This document shows positions 17,375 to 25,335 of a stretch of 64,000 nucleotides of DNA, piece by piece; position 1 is the first letter of the stretch, and the number at the start of each line of letters is the position of its first letter. The position numbers were made by a program, and so were the translations under genes. Source of the DNA: Desulfocucumis palustris (GTDB lineage Bacteria; Bacillota; Desulfotomaculia; Desulfotomaculales; Desulfocucumaceae). The stretch covers positions 1 through 64,000 of the forward strand of contig NZ_BFAV01000092.1 of the NCBI RefSeq assembly GCF_002933875.1. The letters run 5' to 3'. The notes under the pieces were generated by a model. The model was given only the letters and a program-made list of their open reading frames with translations, searched no databases and was not told where the DNA came from.

Positions 17375-18325
17375 GTGAAAAAAGAGGTTGCCGGTGAAGG
17401 CAGGCGCCCCTTGCGCCGCAGGAACTGGGCCGCGGTATTGATACTGCTTGCCTGCGGAGTTTTTATCCTGTTTATTGTTGCGACCCAAATTTGGCAGCTT
17501 ATTTTATTCAGGCTGATTAATATTGAATTTTTAACCCCGGCTGTTTTTAATCAGGCCGATTCCGTAAATTGTTTGCTGATAAAAGATGAGACGCTGATAA
17601 ATGCTCCCGTGGGGGGCAATTTCAGGCTTACCGTAAATGAGGGTGTCAGGGTTAAGGCCGGCCAGGAGGTGGCCAGGGTTTCAGCCCAGGCCGGTGAGGG
17701 CGGAGCACACGCGCTTGCCGCTCCCCGTTCCGGGCTGGTTTGCACGCATATCGACAACAGGGAGAATATATTAAAACCGGCTTATATGGATGCATTGGAT
17801 ATATCGCAGCTTCAAAAAATAACTGAAAATGCCCGGCCCGGAGAAATTGTTGAAAAGGGCCAGTCGGTGGTGAAAATTGTGGACAATCTTGCTCCGCTGC
17901 TCATATATCTGCAGGCGCCGGAGGAATATCCCCGGGAGAAGCTGCGCAAGGGCGGGGCTTTGACCCTTTTATGGAACGGCAAGGAATTGAACGGCCGGCT
18001 GGAAACTTTGAAAGAAGCCGTTAACAGGACGGAGCTTATTATAAGAATCAGCGATTATCCGGACAAACTGGTGCATCTTAGGAATGTGGACATGGAACTG
18101 CTCCGGGACAGGGTGACGGGATTCAAGGTGCCCTCTTCAGCCCTGGTGGAGAAAAACGGTGTTAAAGGAATTTATATTTCCAGCAAGCAGCGTGTGGAAT
18201 GGTGTCCGGTGGAAGTAAGGGGCCATATGGACGGCGAGCCGGTAATCGCCGGAACCGGACTGGGGGCAGAAATTCGTTATATAAAAAATCCACGATGGGT
18301 AAGGGTGGGAGATAGGGTAGAGTGA
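17375..18325 (+). CDS. HlyD/RND-adaptor-like membrane-anchored protein
   Basis: 316 residues with a basic N-terminus, one membrane anchor (about 21-46, VLILLACGVFILFIVATQIW) and an extracytoplasmic body. The body contains lipoyl/biotinyl-like hammerhead segments (PVGGNFRLTVNEGVRVKAG and the matching EIVEKGQSVVKIVD), typical of membrane-fusion adaptors. GTG at 17375 follows AGGAAGGTG. Its TGA stop overlaps the yggS start, so it belongs to the ylm/sepF cluster. No partner pump is adjacent, and a role at the division site is possible but unproven. Confidence 0.75.
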   Translation: MKKEVAGEGRRPLRRRNWAAVLILLACGVFILFIVATQIWQLILFRLINIEFLTPAVFNQADSVNCLLIKDETLINAPVGGNFRLTVNEGVRVKAGQEVARVSAQAGEGGAHALAAPRSGLVCTHIDNRENILKPAYMDALDISQLQKITENARPGEIVEKGQSVVKIVDNLAPLLIYLQAPEEYPREKLRKGGALTLLWNGKELNGRLETLKEAVNRTELIIRISDYPDKLVHLRNVDMELLRDRVTGFKVPSSALVEKNGVKGIYISSKQRVEWCPVEVRGHMDGEPVIAGTGLGAEIRYIKNPRWVRVGDRVE

Positions 18326-19017
18326 TGGAAGACAGTATTGCCGCCGGTTTAACCCTGGTAAGGGAAAATGTGAAAAGGGCTGCCCAAAGGGCGGGACGGG
18401 ACCCTTCCGGGATAAAACTGGTGGCCGTAACCAAAACAGTGGGGCCGGATGCGGCTAAAAGGGCTATAGATCTGGGAGTAACCGCCCTGGGGGAAAACAG
18501 GGTGCAGGAAATATTGGCCAAAGGGCCGTTATTGCCCGGCGGTATTGAATGGCACCTGATCGGAACACTGCAGACCAATAAGGTCAAGCCGATAATTGGC
18601 AGGGTTAATCTCATTCATTCCCTGGACCGCTGGCACCTGGCGGAGGAAATAAGCAGGCGTTCGGTGGAGGCGGGACTGGCGTCCGGTGTGCTGGTACAGG
18701 TTAACGTGTCGGGGGAGGAAACAAAATCCGGATTATCCCCGGAAGAGGTGGCGGATTTTATTAAAGACGCCCTAAGCCTGCCGGGGTTGACCATAAAGGG
18801 CCTGATGACCATAGCTCCCTACGTGGATAATCCCGAAGAAGTAAGGCCGGTATTCAAGGAATTGAGGTTGTTGTCCGAAAATATTAAAAGTAAAATCAGT
18901 TCGGTGGAATTAGACTGTCTTTCCATGGGGATGACCAACGACTATACCGTGGCGGTGGAAGAAGGAGCTAACATTATAAGAGTGGGAACGGCCATTTTCG
19001 GAAAGCGAAAATATTAA
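18325..19017 (+). CDS. yggS: YggS-family pyridoxal-phosphate homeostasis protein
   Basis: A 230-residue PLP-binding TIM-barrel protein that controls cellular PLP and amino-acid pools. KLVAVTKTVG carries the PLP lysine. Family blocks GENRVQEI, WHLIGTLQTNKVK, QVNVSGEETKSGL and LSMGMTNDYTVAVEEGAN follow. ATG at 18325 overlaps the upstream stop (TGATG), giving coupling. Its position directly before sepF matches the conserved Firmicute ylmE-ylmF order. Confidence 0.95.
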   Translation: MEDSIAAGLTLVRENVKRAAQRAGRDPSGIKLVAVTKTVGPDAAKRAIDLGVTALGENRVQEILAKGPLLPGGIEWHLIGTLQTNKVKPIIGRVNLIHSLDRWHLAEEISRRSVEAGLASGVLVQVNVSGEETKSGLSPEEVADFIKDALSLPGLTIKGLMTIAPYVDNPEEVRPVFKELRLLSENIKSKISSVELDCLSMGMTNDYTVAVEEGANIIRVGTAIFGKRKY

Positions 19018-19039
19018 TGCCTTAAAGGAGGTATATCAG

Positions 19040-19483
19040 ATGGCGGCAAAGAAATTGATGGATAGAATGCTCGGGTTTATGGGATTTGAAGAAGAACCTC
19101 TGGAAGATGAAGAAAAATGGCGCGATGATCGTTACCGCGAGGAAGAGGAAATCACTCCGGCCAAGCGCAGGGGGCAGGTGGTAAACCTGCACGCCCAGCG
19201 CCAGATGAAAGTGGTGGTGGTTGAGCCCCATGATTTTAACGAGGTGCAGACCATAGCCGACAATTTAAAGAGCCGCCGCCCGGTGATAATAAACCTGGAA
19301 AAGGCCGATGCGGAGCTGGCCAAGCGCGTGGTGGACTTTATCAGCGGCTGCACCTACGCTTTAAACGGTTCCCTGCAAAAGGTCGGCAACGGTATCTTTC
19401 TTTCCGTGCCCAGCAATATGGACATTTCCTGTGAATTGAAAGACCAGATCAAGGAGCAGGGCATTCTTTCCTGGATGCGATAG
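19040..19483 (+). CDS. sepF: Cell-division protein SepF
   Basis: 147 residues. An N-terminal membrane-targeting amphipathic helix (MAAKKLMDRMLGFMGF) is followed by an acidic, variable linker. The C-terminal SepF core contains KVVVVEPHDFNEVQTIADNLKS and VVDFISGCTYALNGSLQKVGNGIFLSVPSNMDI. SepF anchors and bundles FtsZ at the division site. The strong AAAGGAGG site and its placement between yggS and proC/yggT are typical. Confidence 0.96.
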   Translation: MAAKKLMDRMLGFMGFEEEPLEDEEKWRDDRYREEEEITPAKRRGQVVNLHAQRQMKVVVVEPHDFNEVQTIADNLKSRRPVIINLEKADAELAKRVVDFISGCTYALNGSLQKVGNGIFLSVPSNMDISCELKDQIKEQGILSWMR

Positions 19484-19538
19484 TATTTGTTTTCCATAAG
19501 CAGTGTCCCCTAATTGACAGAATACAGGAGGAGTTTAA

Positions 19539-20363
19539 ATGCCCTTATCCGGATTAAAGATAGGCTTTTTGGGCGGCGGCGCCATGGCCGGGGCCATCTT
19601 GACCGGGCTGTTGCAAAAAGGTATATTTGCGCCGGAGAATGTATATGTTACCGATATAAACAGGGAGCGGCTGGAACTGCTGAAGGGCGAGTTCGGCATT
19701 AATACGGCCCTGGATAATGCCTCCGCGGCTGCCGTGGCGGACATAGTTCTGCTGGCTGTCAAACCCTTTGTGGCGGAAGGGGTGCTGCGGGAAGTCAGCG
19801 GCAGCATTAAATCCGGTCAGACATTAATTTCTATAGCCGCTGGTATTTCCACGGCCATGCTGGAGGAATACCTGGGGATTCCCGTGGCGGTGGTGCGGGT
19901 CGCACCCAACACCCCGGCCCTGGTGGGTGACGGGATCAGCGCCCTCTGCCCCGGCAGCCGGGCCGGTAGCCGGGATATGGAGCGGGCCATGGCTATTTTT
20001 TCCGCCGTGGGCAGGGCGGTGGAGGTACCGGAGTCCCAGATGGACGCGGTAACCGGATTGAGCGGCAGCGGTCCCGCTTACATGTTTGTTATACTGGAGG
20101 CGCTGGCGGACGCCGGTGTCAGGGTGGGTTTGCCCAGGGACACGGCTTTGCTGCTGGCGGCCCAGACCATGCAGGGAGCTGCCCGGATGGTTCTGGAAAC
20201 CGGCGGCCATCCGGCCAAAATGAAGGACATGGTTACAACCCCCGGAGGAACCACCATCGAGGGTCTTTTTGCCCTTGAGCAAGCCGGATTAAGAGGAGCC
20301 CTGATGAGGGCGGTGGAGGTGGCCACCCTTCGTTCCAGGGAAATGGGAGCTGGTAAAAAATAA
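19539..20363 (+). CDS. proC: Pyrroline-5-carboxylate reductase
   Basis: Catalyses the last step of proline synthesis, reducing pyrroline-5-carboxylate with NAD(P)H. The 274 residues show the Rossmann motif GFLGGGAMAGAI, the VRVAPNTPALVGDG block, and the family signature around SGSGPAYMFVILEALADAGVRVGLPR, then TTPGGTTIEGLFALE. ATG at 19539 follows CAGGAGGAG. It lies in the sepF-yggT cluster, as in many Firmicutes, and is followed by a terminator-like hairpin. Confidence 0.96.
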   Translation: MPLSGLKIGFLGGGAMAGAILTGLLQKGIFAPENVYVTDINRERLELLKGEFGINTALDNASAAAVADIVLLAVKPFVAEGVLREVSGSIKSGQTLISIAAGISTAMLEEYLGIPVAVVRVAPNTPALVGDGISALCPGSRAGSRDMERAMAIFSAVGRAVEVPESQMDAVTGLSGSGPAYMFVILEALADAGVRVGLPRDTALLLAAQTMQGAARMVLETGGHPAKMKDMVTTPGGTTIEGLFALEQAGLRGALMRAVEVATLRSREMGAGKK

Positions 20364-20382
20364 TAAAAAAAGTTGGGCATAT

Positions 20383-20420
20383 ACCAATCAAGGAGCGGGG
20401 ACATACCTTTATTGGTTTTT
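20383..20420 (+). terminator. Hairpin after proC carrying a GGGGACAT motif in its loop
   Basis: ACCAATCAAGG and CCTTTATTGGT pair over 10 of 11 positions around AGCGGGGACATA, followed by TTTT. It acts as a probable terminator and holds a variant of the dispersed GGGGACACACCTTC motif. Confidence 0.6.
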
Positions 20421-20485
20421 AAATTTCATTTTCTTTTGGGTTTTCCAAAAAGAAAAGTTCCCTAATTGTGTTTAGGAGTGCAATA

Positions 20486-20749
20486 ATGAATTTAGAGTAT
20501 ATTGTAAACATAATATTTCAGGTTTATATATGGCTTATCTTTGCGCGGATCATCCTTTCCTGGGTGAGACATAATCCTTATCAGCCGGTAATTCGTTTTA
20601 TCTATGAAGTTACCGAACCGGTTCTCGGTTTTTTCAGGAGAATTATACCACCCATTGGAGTTGTTGATATATCCCCCATTGCAGCCTTTTTCGCCCTTGA
20701 ACTGTTAAACAGGCTTATCATTCAATTGTTGCGCATGCTGGGTCTTTAG
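20486..20749 (+). CDS. yggT: YggT-family membrane protein
   Basis: An 87-residue protein with two membrane segments (about 5-25 and 62-83) separated by the conserved stretch RIILSWVRHNPYQPVIRFIY and EPVLGFFRRIIPPIG. YggT/YlmG proteins influence nucleoid and division-site organisation. ATG at 20486, behind TTAGGAG, is chosen over an upstream GTG. It precedes ylmH as in the standard division cluster. Confidence 0.93.
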   Translation: MNLEYIVNIIFQVYIWLIFARIILSWVRHNPYQPVIRFIYEVTEPVLGFFRRIIPPIGVVDISPIAAFFALELLNRLIIQLLRMLGL

Positions 20750-20764
20750 CGGAGGGTGAGTTCT

Positions 20765-21547
20765 GTGTCCCAACGGGAGCGGCTGCTTACCGGCGTTCAG
20801 GGCGAGGATAGAGACATACTGGCCAGGGCGCTGGATCTGGCTGATTTGGTTAATCGTTACCATCAGCCCCAATATACAGATTTCCACGACCCGTATCATG
20901 CGGGTCTGATTATTTCTTCACTGTCAAGACTTTCTTCAATAACCTGCGGAGTTGATGGAGGCTACCCCGGGGCCGAGAGGCAGAGGGTGGTCATCTGTCC
21001 GGATTATATTGAACCGGAGGATGCCGGGGGATTGGGCTTTTTTGCCGTGGAGGGCAGTTTTGGGAACGCCCGGCCTTCCCACAGGGATTTCTTAGGCTCA
21101 CTGCTGGGTCTGGGATTAAAGCGGGGAAAGCTGGGAGATATACTGGTTAATCCCGGGGGAGCCCAGGTGGTGGTTGACGCCGGTATAGCCGGATTTATTA
21201 AAAATAACCTTCTAAAAGTGTCCCGCTGGGAAGTAACCGTGCGGGAGATAACCAGGGAAGAACTTAAACTTCCTGAAAGGAAGTTTAAGGAAATAAATTC
21301 CACAGTGGCTTCCATGCGGCTTGACGCGGTGGCCGCCGTGGGTTACGGTGTTTCACGCTCCAAAATGGTTACCGAAATAGCCGCGGAAAAAGTTCATCTA
21401 AACTGGCAGCCCTGCCGGGATTCTTCCAGGCCGGTTAAAGAGGGGGATGTCATTTCCCTAAAAGGCCGCGGTCGGCTGGAGGTCTCCATGGTTAAAGGAG
21501 TTTCCCGGGGAGGGCGAATTTTCGTAACCCTACACCGGCTGCTCTAA
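20765..21547 (+). CDS. ylmH: YlmH-type S4 RNA-binding protein
   Basis: A 260-residue division-cluster protein. The N-terminal two-thirds is the YlmH-specific domain (RHxD-like core around YTDFHDPYHAGLI, FFAVEG and LGSLLGLGLKRGKLGDILVN). The C-terminal S4 domain (about 182-250: STVASMRLDAVAAVGYGVSRS, GDVISLKGRGRLEV) binds RNA. YlmH has been linked to rescue of stalled 50S-peptidyl-tRNA complexes. GTG at 20765 is favoured because GGAGGGTGAG lies just upstream; GTG at 20756 is closer than usual to that site. Confidence 0.92.
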   Translation: MSQRERLLTGVQGEDRDILARALDLADLVNRYHQPQYTDFHDPYHAGLIISSLSRLSSITCGVDGGYPGAERQRVVICPDYIEPEDAGGLGFFAVEGSFGNARPSHRDFLGSLLGLGLKRGKLGDILVNPGGAQVVVDAGIAGFIKNNLLKVSRWEVTVREITREELKLPERKFKEINSTVASMRLDAVAAVGYGVSRSKMVTEIAAEKVHLNWQPCRDSSRPVKEGDVISLKGRGRLEVSMVKGVSRGGRIFVTLHRLL

Positions 21548-21551
21548 AAAG

Positions 21552-21613
21552 GGGGTCAGGCCTGCGTTATTGCACTTTTTATTAAAAAAGTGCAATAACG
21601 CAGGCCTGACCCC
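21552..21613. repeat. Long perfect hairpin, copy 1
   Basis: A 29-bp perfect inverted repeat (21552-21580 with 21585-21613) around a 4-base loop. It starts GGGGTCAGGCCTGCG and has CACTTTTT at the loop side. It is nearly identical to the hairpin at 21919-21981. It lies between ylmH and the DUF167 gene. It could stop transcription in either direction, but looks like a dispersed mobile palindrome. Confidence 0.85.
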
Positions 21614-21634
21614 AATGGATCAAGGTGACGGTGG

Positions 21635-21916
21635 ATGTTGCACTTAAAAGAAGACGGCACCGGGGTGATTATTAAAGTCAGGGTGCAGCCCCGGGCCTCC
21701 AGAAATCAATTGGCGGGTATAATGGACGACGCCCTGAGGGTAAGAATTACCGCTCCCCCAGTGGACGGAGAAGCCAACGAGGCTTGCATCAAATTTCTGG
21801 CGGAGGTTTTCAAGGTCCCCCGCCAGAGCGTTCAACTGGTTTCCGGCCATACCGGCCGCAATAAAATGATTCGCATTGCCGGAATTAACGCCGAAAGAAT
21901 TTTACAAATGATTTAA
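21635..21916 (+). CDS. yggU: DUF167 / YggU-family protein
   Basis: A 93-residue basic alpha/beta protein with the family signature VRVQPRASRNQLAG ... LRVRITAPPVDGEANEACIKFLAEVF and VQLVSGHTGRNKMIRI. Function is unknown, and it is often linked to yggT. ATG at 21635 follows AAGGTGACGGTGG. It is bracketed on both sides by almost identical long hairpins, which may isolate its mRNA. Confidence 0.92.
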   Translation: MLHLKEDGTGVIIKVRVQPRASRNQLAGIMDDALRVRITAPPVDGEANEACIKFLAEVFKVPRQSVQLVSGHTGRNKMIRIAGINAERILQMI

Positions 21917-21918
21917 AC

Positions 21919-21981
21919 CGGGGTCAGGCTTGCGTTATTGCACTTTTTAATAAAAAGTGCAATAACGCAAGCCTGACCCCG
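21919..21981. repeat. Long perfect hairpin, copy 2
   Basis: A 30-bp perfect inverted repeat closing on a 3-base loop. It differs from copy 1 by CAGGCTTGCG in place of CAGGCCTGCG, with the matching change CGCAAGCCTG in the other arm. The stem is therefore kept by a compensatory pair. Confidence 0.85.
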
Positions 21982-21999
21982 TAGAATAGGGGTAGTGTT

Positions 22000-23127
22000 G
22001 TGCTGGTTCAGGGGTTTAGACTGGTTTTAAAATTAGTGCCGGGGATCCTGGTTATGCTGGCGGTGGCCCTGCTGGCCAGGGGCGGCGCGGATTTGGGGTT
22101 CCCGCAGTGGCGGGGCCTGGAGGCTTTGTTTGCTTCAAATCCGGTAACCAGTAAATTATTGATAGATATTTTACATTTGAACTACATACTTATTTCCATA
22201 TTGGCCGGCATGCTTTTTAGAAATCTGATCGGTTTACCGGATGTGCTAAAACCGGGCATCAGGACATCCCGCCTTTTTATTAAGATTGGCGTTATATTGC
22301 TGGGCTCTTTATACAGTGTGGCGGATCTGGCCAGCCTGGGATTGAATGCTTTCATAATTATTTTTGTCTTTATTGCGCTGATTATTGCCTTTACACTTTA
22401 CCTGGGACAGAAGATTGGCATGAACCGGGCCTCTGCCTCCATATTGGCCGCCGGCACCGCGGTATGCGGGGTCTCCGCCATTGTGGCCACGGCTCCCGCG
22501 GTAAGGGCCAAAACTTCCGATGTGGCTTATTCAATTGCCACCATTTTGTCGGTGGGGGTTATATTCCTGCTGGTCTTTCCGCCCATCGGCACTCTTATCG
22601 GTTTGACCGCCCACCAGTTCGGGGTCTGGGCGGGAACAGGCATTTTGAATTCCGGCCAGGTGCTGGCGGCCGCCCTTGCCTTTGACCACGGCACTGCGGA
22701 CAGGGTGTCCGAAAGTTTAAAGACAGGGGAAATATTTAACCTGGCCAGAATAATTTTTTTGCCTTTCGTGGTGCTTGCCCTGGCCGTGTACAACAGCCGG
22801 GGGGAAGATAACGATGACGAATACCCCGCATACACCGGTTTCTGGGATAAGTTTCCGTTATTTATTATCGGATTCTTTGTGGTGGTGATAATGACGTCCT
22901 TTGGGCTGTTGGGCGAGACTTCACCCCCATCCCCCGGGATCGTGCTTATCCGCAATCTCTATAACTGGTTTTTTGCCATAGGATTATCCGGGCTGGGTAT
23001 GCAAATATCATTTGAGGAGCTGCGCAAGGCGGGCGGCCAGCCGCTGCTGGTGGGAACGGCGGCGGCCGTGCTTAAAGCCCTGCTTGCCCTGATTGTAACA
23101 CTGCTGTTTATTCCGGCCCGGCCGTGA
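22000..23127 (+). CDS. YeiH-family putative anion (sulfate) exporter, first copy
   Basis: A 375-residue polytopic protein of the YeiH/PSE family with about ten membrane segments. Family blocks include ILISILAGMLFRNLIGLP, FIKIGVILLGSLYS, the AAGTAVCGVSAIVATAPAVRAK cluster, GTGILNSGQVLAAALAF and ARIIFLPFVVLAL. Annotated members are putative sulfate exporters, and direct evidence is thin. The GTG start at 22000 has only a moderate site (AGGGG). A second, longer member at 27303 lies across a sensor gene cluster. Confidence 0.85.
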   Translation: MLVQGFRLVLKLVPGILVMLAVALLARGGADLGFPQWRGLEALFASNPVTSKLLIDILHLNYILISILAGMLFRNLIGLPDVLKPGIRTSRLFIKIGVILLGSLYSVADLASLGLNAFIIIFVFIALIIAFTLYLGQKIGMNRASASILAAGTAVCGVSAIVATAPAVRAKTSDVAYSIATILSVGVIFLLVFPPIGTLIGLTAHQFGVWAGTGILNSGQVLAAALAFDHGTADRVSESLKTGEIFNLARIIFLPFVVLALAVYNSRGEDNDDEYPAYTGFWDKFPLFIIGFFVVVIMTSFGLLGETSPPSPGIVLIRNLYNWFFAIGLSGLGMQISFEELRKAGGQPLLVGTAAAVLKALLALIVTLLFIPARP

Positions 23128-23150
23128 ATATTTATGGGGAGGTCCTTGTA

Positions 23151-23270
23151 ATGCCGGAAAAAAATGCCCGGGACAACTTAAACCTTTTGTTTGATTCCGG
23201 GAGGCTGGAGGATTTTGCCGCGCTGGCCATATCCGCGCTGATATTAATTTTAGTGCTGTTATTTTACTGA
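23151..23270 (+). CDS. 39-residue single-pass membrane peptide
   Basis: MPEKNARDNLNLLFDSGR is followed by a hydrophobic helix rich in Ala, Leu and Ile ending LLFY. ATG at 23151 sits behind a strong GGGGAGG with 8-base spacing. It is 23 bp after the YeiH gene and overlaps the end of the convergent sensor gene by 7 bp. No family is recognised. It is a likely small accessory subunit of the exporter; the short length leaves room for doubt. Confidence 0.6.
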   Translation: MPEKNARDNLNLLFDSGRLEDFAALAISALILILVLLFY

Positions 23271-24703
23271 TTACTGCCGCCCTTGAGAAAGACCACAGTT
23301 CCGGCATAAAAACTATTGTCGTCGTACAGGGGTATCAGCTCGCAGATGGTTTCACCATAGGAAAGCACGCCCCTGGCGGGGGAGTTTGTGCCGATGCTGT
23401 TTTCAATCAGGTCCGCCAGTTCGGAATTTGCCTGGTTTATATTTATATCGTTTTTAACATTGCCCAGGTAGTAGCTGGCCATCAAATTGAAGTTTATTAT
23501 TTTTCCGTCCTTATCAACAAATATTATTCCGTCCTGTGAATACTCTATAATTTTCTCCAGCGCCTTGCCGCCCAGCTTGTCTTTTTCGTGGCTCGGACTG
23601 ACAACCACCAGCGCCCCCAGCAGTTTTCCGTTTTTAACAATGGGTGAAGAAATTATATCAATCAGGTTGTTTGCTGTTTTTAAAGTTAGCTTGGTGCCGT
23701 CATTATCTGTGGGACCAATGATTTCCTTAAGCCGGGTCTTATTGAAAATTATTTCCTTTTCAGCAAAAATCTCGTATACAATGTTATTGGCAAAGACTAT
23801 TTTGCTAAATTTGTTGGCTATAATTATGCCTTCTTTTAAATGATTGAAAATATTAAAATCTATATTTTCAAAATAGGATTGCATGTTATTGGCATTTAAC
23901 AGCTCCACTATAAATTGATAAATAAGGAAATATAAAGTAAACAGCAAAAACATGATGGTGATAATTCTATAAGCGGCAAAATTACTTTGCTTGCTGAAAA
24001 AATAAACGCTCATTGATGTATTTTCCAGATCTATTCTGTGAATTGCATAACGGGCATCCTGGGTTTTAAATATTTCCCTGTCTGTGAGAAAAGCGCCGTA
24101 ATCTGCCTGTTCAAAGGGCCAGGCCAAGGGTAGTCCGCCCCTGTCGATTATTGCCGCCTTGATTTGGTCGGTATTGTATTTGAGGATAAATTCATTGACA
24201 AAATCATTTGCGTTAAAAAGCAGCACCAAATAACGGGCGTTTTCATTAACGCCGCCGTTAATTCCTGTCACAACCGCCAGCCCGCTGGCATGCTCCCCAT
24301 TTTTTACGGCGTATATATATGGGACGCCCTGTACGGTTTTTTGCAACGCGGACCGGGGGATGCGCAGGTCCATACCATTATAAGAATTTATAATATTGCC
24401 CGAACCATCCAGCAAACCGATATTTAAAATCCTGTCATCCTTTTGGGCAATAGCTTTAAAGCTGCCGATTTTATCCGTTGTGACATTTGTAAATAAATTT
24501 GACGCGTTTTCCGTTATAAACTGCAGATCCTGGATATAGGCGGCAATTTCACTTGAAACAATAGTTTCGATGTTGTTTTCATTATCAGCGATGATTTTTT
24601 TGATGTAACGAAACTCCCATATGAAAAACAAAATAATTAATGTCAAAAAAAAGATTATGGCAAAATACGCCAGAACCTTTCTTTTGTTGGCCGGGTTGTT
24701 CAC
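23264..24703 (-). CDS. Cache/PAS membrane sensor lacking an output domain
   Basis: 479 residues. Membrane segment 1 is about 10-29. A roughly 210-residue extracytoplasmic Cache-like sensor (around LNIGLLDGSGNIINSYNGMD) follows, then membrane segment 2 (near 245-268) and two cytoplasmic PAS domains (from LKEGIIIANKFSKIVFANN and from IIEYSQDGIIFVDKDGKII). No kinase, GGDEF, methyl-accepting or DNA-binding domain follows. It lies 17 bp after the response-regulator gene, so it probably modulates that two-component system. Confidence 0.8.
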   Translation of the reverse strand: MNNPANKRKVLAYFAIIFFLTLIILFFIWEFRYIKKIIADNENNIETIVSSEIAAYIQDLQFITENASNLFTNVTTDKIGSFKAIAQKDDRILNIGLLDGSGNIINSYNGMDLRIPRSALQKTVQGVPYIYAVKNGEHASGLAVVTGINGGVNENARYLVLLFNANDFVNEFILKYNTDQIKAAIIDRGGLPLAWPFEQADYGAFLTDREIFKTQDARYAIHRIDLENTSMSVYFFSKQSNFAAYRIITIMFLLFTLYFLIYQFIVELLNANNMQSYFENIDFNIFNHLKEGIIIANKFSKIVFANNIVYEIFAEKEIIFNKTRLKEIIGPTDNDGTKLTLKTANNLIDIISSPIVKNGKLLGALVVVSPSHEKDKLGGKALEKIIEYSQDGIIFVDKDGKIINFNLMASYYLGNVKNDININQANSELADLIENSIGTNSPARGVLSYGETICELIPLYDDNSFYAGTVVFLKGGSNQ

Positions 24704-24720
24704 TGCCGGGGGCCTCCTTT

Positions 24721-25335
24721 CTACCGGATCAACCCTTTTTTGGCAGCAGTGGCCAGGGCTTCTTCAACGGTATCAACTCCCAATTTGGTGCAGATGCCGG
24801 TTATTCTTCTCCTGAGCGTGGATATGCTCATATAAAGAGATGAAGCAATGGATTTTTGCGTGGCTCCGCCGGCCATCATTCTTAATATTTGCATTTCGTA
24901 TTCTGTCAGGCTGCTTTCATTTAGTCTCATGATAACTTCAACATTCAAACCGGGATAAAGGTAATGCCCATCCCGCATGGTTATATTTATTGCCGACTTG
25001 ATTTCATCAAAGGAGGCATACTTGGGAATAAAACCATGGACCCCGGATTCCAGGGCCTTCTTGATAAACAAAGCGTCGTCATAGGTTGTTAATGCTATAA
25101 ACCGCACGCCGGGAAGCTTTTTTTTAAATTCCTTGCACAGGTCAAGCCCGTCGCCGTCCGGCAGTTTTATATCCAGTAAAATGACATCGGTATCGGGTTT
25201 TAATTGCTCCAGGGCTTCCCTGCAGGTGGCGGCCTCGGCGATTACCTGTATCCCTTCTTCCATTTCCATTAACCGCTTTAAACCTTCCCTGACAATATTA
25301 TGGTCTTCCACCAGCATAACTTTAATTTTAGCCAT
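24721..25335 (-). CDS. NarL/LuxR-type response regulator
   Basis: A 204-residue regulator with a receiver (Asp55 in VILLDIKLPDGDGLD) and a LuxR-type helix-turn-helix (LTEYEMQILRMMAGGATQKSI ... STLRRRITGICTKLGVDT). ATG at 25335, behind GGAGG at 9 bases, is preferred to the in-frame GTG at 25350. The start overlaps the end of the kinase gene by 8 bp, so they are a coupled pair. The likely target is the YeiH gene at 27303, divergent from the kinase gene. Confidence 0.93.
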   Translation of the reverse strand: MAKIKVMLVEDHNIVREGLKRLMEMEEGIQVIAEAATCREALEQLKPDTDVILLDIKLPDGDGLDLCKEFKKKLPGVRFIALTTYDDALFIKKALESGVHGFIPKYASFDEIKSAINITMRDGHYLYPGLNVEVIMRLNESSLTEYEMQILRMMAGGATQKSIASSLYMSISTLRRRITGICTKLGVDTVEEALATAAKKGLIR

